From NCBI RefSeq assembly GCF_002723955.1, contig NZ_BEWN01000002.1, forward strand, positions 496,001-560,000: DNA of 64,000 nucleotides, in the 5' to 3' direction. This DNA is from Gluconobacter frateurii. GTDB taxonomy: Bacteria > Pseudomonadota > Alphaproteobacteria > Acetobacterales > Acetobacteraceae. Below are positions 60,766 to 64,000 of the stretch, piece by piece (position 1 is the stretch's first letter; the number at the start of each line of letters is the position of its first letter). The position numbers and the translations under genes were made by a program. The notes below the pieces were generated by a model, which worked only from the letters and a program-made list of their open reading frames with translations, did no database searches and was not told the origin of the DNA.

Positions 60766-61910
60766 TTTATCTGGACTACTTTTCGACCACGCCCTGCGAT
60801 CTGGCTGTCGTGGACGCGATGCTGCCGTGGTTTGCCGAGGATTATGGCAATCCGCATAGCGCGCACGGACCGGGACAGAAGGCAGCTCAGGCTGTGGAGC
60901 ACGCACGGCAGAATGTGGCTGATCTGTTGGGGGTGGAGGCGCGCGAACTGGTGTTCACGTCTGGTGCGACGGAAGCCAACAACCTCGCCATCAAGGGGGC
61001 TGTTCGGCATTTCAGGCGGATGGGTGATGAGCGACGCCGGGTTATTACGGTCGCCACAGAGCATAAATGCGTTCTGGAATCTGTTCGTGATCTGGAATCG
61101 GAAGGGTTTGAACCTGTCGTTCTGGGTGTAGATTCCCAAGGGCGGGTTGATCTTGCTGCGCTTGAGGAGGCTCTGGCGGTGCCAACGCTGCTCGTCAGCA
61201 TCATGGCCGCCAATAACGAGACCGGTGTGTTGCAGGATATTCCGGCTCTGTCACGAATCGTGCGGGGGGCAGGCGCCCTGTTTCACACCGATATGGCGCA
61301 GATGGCCGGGAAGCTTCCCGTCTCGTTGGCGGACGTCGATCTGGCGTCTTTTTCCGCTCACAAGATGTATGGTCCGAAAGGGATTGGCGCGTTGTATGTG
61401 CGGCGTCGGCCCCGTGTTCGGTTGCAGCCCCTTTTTTCGGGTGGGGGGCAGGAACGGGCGTTTCGTTCGGGGACGCTGCCCACACCTCTGGTTGTTGGTT
61501 TCGGGAAAGCAGCGGAACTGGCCGCGCAGAGACTGGAGGCTGATATTCAGCAGATTTCTGCACTGCGCGACGATCTCTGGAGCCAGATTAAAACGGCGCT
61601 CCCGGACTGCGCACTGAATGGCGGCGAGGCTACGCGATTACCGGGTGGGCTGAATATCTGTCTGCCGGATGGCGTTCGGGCAACAGACATCCTTGAACGC
61701 GTTCCGGAGGTCGCCATGTCTACGGGATCGGCCTGCTCGGCCGCGGAAATTACCCCGTCCTATGTGCTGACGGCGATGGGACTTTCTGCAGAGAAAGCAT
61801 CGCGGTGCTTGCGCCTGTCGGTCGGACGCTCTACCTCCAAGCCCGGTATTGACCGTGCGGCGGCTCTTTTGATCGAGGCTGTCCGTACCTGCCAACCTTC
61901 AAGAGACTGA
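60762..61910 (+). CDS. Cysteine desulfurase, second copy
   Basis: Encodes 382 aa. Motifs: [77 protein letters not shown] lysine in [17 protein letters not shown], and the catalytic cysteine in [17 protein letters not shown]. It is closer in wording to IscS than the first copy. It probably supplies sulfur to MnmA, encoded downstream, and perhaps to Fe-S assembly. Adjacent [2Fe-2S] ferredoxin supports a link to Fe-S work. No iscU, iscA or hscAB lies here, so full ISC assembly must be elsewhere. Confidence 0.92.
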   Translation: MIYLDYFSTTPCDLAVVDAMLPWFAEDYGNPHSAHGPGQKAAQAVEHARQNVADLLGVEARELVFTSGATEANNLAIKGAVRHFRRMGDERRRVITVATEHKCVLESVRDLESEGFEPVVLGVDSQGRVDLAALEEALAVPTLLVSIMAANNETGVLQDIPALSRIVRGAGALFHTDMAQMAGKLPVSLADVDLASFSAHKMYGPKGIGALYVRRRPRVRLQPLFSGGGQERAFRSGTLPTPLVVGFGKAAELAAQRLEADIQQISALRDDLWSQIKTALPDCALNGGEATRLPGGLNICLPDGVRATDILERVPEVAMSTGSACSAAEITPSYVLTAMGLSAEKASRCLRLSVGRSTSKPGIDRAAALLIEAVRTCQPSRD

Positions 61911-61926
61911 AAAAGACGGACAGCCC

Positions 61927-62241
61927 ATGCCCAAGATGACCTTTATCGAACGTGACGGTTCCCGCCGTGAAGTTGACGCCCCTGTCGGCCTGTCGGTGCT
62001 GGAAATCGCCCACAAGCACGACATTGACCTTGAAGGTGCCTGTGAGGGTTCGCTGGCCTGCGCCACCTGTCATGTGATCGTGGACCCGGAATGGGCTGGC
62101 AAGCTGTCCGAGCCGACCGACGATGAAGAAGACATGCTCGATCTGGCGTTCGGCCTTGAGCAGACGTCCCGTCTGGGCTGCCAGATTGTCATGACCGAAG
62201 ATCTGGATGGCCTGACCGTTCAGCTTCCGAAGGCGGGCTGA
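61927..62241 (+). CDS. [2Fe-2S] ferredoxin (adrenodoxin type)
   Basis: Encodes 104 aa. The cluster cysteines are C39, C45 and C48 in [15 protein letters not shown] and C85 in RLGCQIV, the spacing of vertebrate-type (Isc-like) ferredoxins. It lies 16 bases after the second desulfurase and 5 bases before mnmA, so it belongs to the same operon. It probably supplies electrons for Fe-S or persulfide chemistry, as Fdx does in the ISC system. Length and motif are normal. Confidence 0.93.
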   Translation: MPKMTFIERDGSRREVDAPVGLSVLEIAHKHDIDLEGACEGSLACATCHVIVDPEWAGKLSEPTDDEEDMLDLAFGLEQTSRLGCQIVMTEDLDGLTVQLPKAG

Positions 62242-62246
62242 AGACC

Positions 62247-63329
62247 ATGCGTATCCTCGTTGCCATGTCGGGAGGCGTGGACAGCTCCGTAGTGGCCGCG
62301 CTTTTAAAACGGCAGGGCCACGAGGTGATTGGCGCGACACTCCAGCTTTACGATCACGGTCAGGCGTCAAAGCCGGGCGCGTGCTGTGCCGGGCGCGACA
62401 TCATGGATGCGCGCGCCGTGGCGGATAAGCTGGGCTTCCCGCATTACGTTATTGATGCGGAAAGCCGCTTCCGGGACAGTGTGATCGAGAACTTTGCGGA
62501 CGCCTATGCGCGCGGGGAAACCCCCGTGCCGTGCGTGGCCTGTAATCAGGGCGTGAAGTTCACTGATCTTCTGGGCATGGCGCGCGATCTGGGCTGTGAA
62601 GCCATGGCGACCGGGCATTATGTCCGTCGTGTGGAAGGCCCGGATGGCGCAGAAATGCACCGCCCCGTTGATGCGGAGCGGGACCAGACCTGGTTCCTGT
62701 TCGCGACGACGAAAGACCAGCTCGATTACCTGCGCTTTCCGCTTGGCGAAATGCCGGACAAGGCGCATGTGCGGGAACTGGCGCAGGAACTTGGGCTGGA
62801 AATCGCGGCCAAGCCGGACAGTCAGGATATCTGCTTCGTCCCGAGCGGGTCTTACGTCGATATCGTAGAAAAGCTGCGGCCCGAAATTCGGGGTGAGGGC
62901 GAAATCGTGGATGAACAGGGCAATGTCCTTGGTCATCATGAGGGCGTTGCGCGCTATACGGTCGGCCAGAGTAAGCGTCTCGGAGACATCCATACGGCTG
63001 TTGGCGAGCGCCAGATGGTGACGCGGATTGATGTGCCCAAGCGTCGGATTGTCGTGGGACCTCGCGTTCAGGCGACTGAAGTCGAGACCCGCAAGACGAT
63101 CCGTTTGCGAGATATGAACTGGCTGATGGATGCGCCCCCTGAAGGCGTGTCCTGCGGCGTGCAGATCCGTGCCCGTGAGAAGCTCCGAGATGCGGTTGTG
63201 AAGCCATTGGCGAACGGTGAGGCGCTCGTGGAGCTTCTGGAGCCAGCTATGCCGGCACCGGGGCAGGCCTGTGTTCTGTATGATGGAAGCCGTGTTCTGG
63301 GCGGCGGGTTTATTCTGGCGGGAGCATAA
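62247..63329 (+). CDS. mnmA: tRNA-specific 2-thiouridylase MnmA
   Basis: Encodes 360 aa. The PP-loop is VAMSGGVDSSVVAALL; the catalytic cysteines are in VPCVACNQGVKF (about 96-107) and QDICFVPSGSYVD (about 200), with LGEMPDKAHVRELA and YTVGQSKRLG as further family segments. It adenylates U34 of tRNA-Lys, tRNA-Glu and tRNA-Gln and adds sulfur from a desulfurase. No tusABCDE relay is seen here, so direct transfer from a desulfurase is likely; that is inference. Confidence 0.95.
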   Translation: MRILVAMSGGVDSSVVAALLKRQGHEVIGATLQLYDHGQASKPGACCAGRDIMDARAVADKLGFPHYVIDAESRFRDSVIENFADAYARGETPVPCVACNQGVKFTDLLGMARDLGCEAMATGHYVRRVEGPDGAEMHRPVDAERDQTWFLFATTKDQLDYLRFPLGEMPDKAHVRELAQELGLEIAAKPDSQDICFVPSGSYVDIVEKLRPEIRGEGEIVDEQGNVLGHHEGVARYTVGQSKRLGDIHTAVGERQMVTRIDVPKRRIVVGPRVQATEVETRKTIRLRDMNWLMDAPPEGVSCGVQIRAREKLRDAVVKPLANGEALVELLEPAMPAPGQACVLYDGSRVLGGGFILAGA

Positions 63330-63331
63330 GA

Positions 63332-63988
63332 ATGGCTGGCACACTTCTTATCGGATCAAGGCGCTACTCTTCCTGGTCCCTGCGAGGCTGGCTGGCCGTC
63401 AAGCTGGCGAAGCTGGATGTGGACGAGAAGGTCATTGCGCTCAAGGGCGGTGGCAAGACCACGGAAATCCACGCGCTGTCTCCCAACAAGCTGGTGCCGT
63501 ATTTGCAGCATGACGGCGCGCATGTCTGGGAAAGTCTGGCGATCTGTGAATACTGTGCCGAGTACGAGCCCGGTCTTTGGCCGCAGGACCGTGTGGTACG
63601 CGCCCACGCTCGGAGCATTAGCGCGCAGATGCATGCCGGTTTCCGCCCGATCCGGCAGAACTGCCCGATGGATGTGGAGCGCGTTCCTTCACCCCTGGCA
63701 GAGATCAGCGAAGATCTTGCCAAGGATGTTGCCCTGTTGAGCGAGACGCTGGAGGGCGCGCTTCTGCGGTCTGGTACGGCCACGCCTTATCTTTTCGGTG
63801 ACAGCCTGACCGTTGCGGACTGCATGTATGCGCCTGTCGCGATCCGCATTCACACCTATCAACTGGATGTCGATCCGGCCGTAAAGACATGGGTGCAGAC
63901 GCTGTTGGCGCACCCACTGATGCAGGAATGGTATGCTCTTGCAGTGGCTGAGCCTGCCGAATGGCGGCTGTCTTACGAGGACAAGTAA
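63332..63988 (+). CDS. Glutathione S-transferase family protein
   Basis: Encodes 218 aa starting 2 bases after the mnmA stop. The thioredoxin-like N-terminal half has SRRYSSWSLRGWLAV (the GSH-activating Ser/Tyr region), NKLVPYLQHDGAHVWESLAICEYCAE with the cis-Pro and the Glu-Ser pair that binds glutathione. The helical C-terminal half contains LFGDSLTVADCMYAPV, the N-capping box. Substrate is unknown. Co-transcription with sulfur genes is probably due to position rather than pathway. Twelve bases after the stop the window ends. Confidence 0.85.
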   Translation: MAGTLLIGSRRYSSWSLRGWLAVKLAKLDVDEKVIALKGGGKTTEIHALSPNKLVPYLQHDGAHVWESLAICEYCAEYEPGLWPQDRVVRAHARSISAQMHAGFRPIRQNCPMDVERVPSPLAEISEDLAKDVALLSETLEGALLRSGTATPYLFGDSLTVADCMYAPVAIRIHTYQLDVDPAVKTWVQTLLAHPLMQEWYALAVAEPAEWRLSYEDK

Positions 63989-64000
63989 GGCCTGCGGTTT

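Overview
The window looks like chromosomal DNA of an acetic acid bacterium (Acetobacteraceae), most like Gluconobacter. The strongest marker is the sldB-sldA pair (PQQ-dependent membrane-bound polyol dehydrogenase, 54.5-51.9 kb), whose large subunit closely resembles Gluconobacter SldA as I remember it. A periplasmic-type gluconolactonase, an OprB sugar porin, TonB receptors, an alphaproteobacterial flagellar block and a moderately high GC content (judged by eye, not computed) fit this. No rRNA, tRNA, CRISPR array, insertion sequence or prophage was seen. Almost every base lies in or close to a gene.

Layout. 0-10.5 kb: surface-polysaccharide or protein-glycosylation island, with a Sel1-repeat tail, a three-part glycosyltransferase (GT), an orphan 303-aa protein, a GT4, an AT-rich DXD-type GT, an orphan 139-aa protein, Dps and a double-GT2 protein. 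10.7-16.1 kb: phosphate operon pstCAB-phoU-phoB-phoR with a candidate Pho box and no pstS. 16.2-19.0 kb: amino acid permease and lytic transglycosylase/SPOR lipoprotein, both on the minus strand. 19.1-24.4 kb: flagellar genes fliL-fliM-DUF6468-like-motE-like-818-aa helical repeat protein. 24.4-31.4 kb: TetR repressor divergent from a tripartite RND efflux operon plus a small exported protein, with a striking double dyad between them. 31.5-37.0 kb: aminotransferase, then a minus-strand thiamine salvage operon (TPP riboswitch, TonB receptor, APH-fold kinase, PnuT-like permease).

37.1-45.2 kb: MFS exporter, DUF218 protein, AGE-family sugar isomerase, then rpe-heparinase-like-GT4, and Tat-exported gluconolactonase. 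45.3-48.9 kb: DesK/DesR-type two-component system with a membrane protein, and tyrS. 49.1-56.2 kb: large TonB receptor facing the minus-strand group oprB-sldB-sldA. 56.5-58.8 kb: ABC transporter with an 18-bp perfect palindrome over its start codon. 58.9-64 kb: alpha/beta hydrolase, then the sulfur-transfer operon with two cysteine desulfurases, [2Fe-2S] ferredoxin, mnmA and a glutathione transferase.

How the parts work together. OprB probably admits polyols to the periplasm, where SldAB oxidises them and passes electrons to ubiquinone. The gluconolactonase would hydrolyse lactones made by similar periplasmic oxidation. The thiamine operon joins outer-membrane capture, inner-membrane transport and a kinase that would trap the vitamin, all under one riboswitch. 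The tandem desulfurases could feed persulfide sulfur to MnmA for tRNA 2-thiolation. The most interesting points are the APH-kinase-containing thiamine operon with a possible SD-sequestering leader, the tandem GAAAC-N6-GTTTC operator, and a 15-base motif shared by the starts of the ABC transporter and the large TonB receptor.
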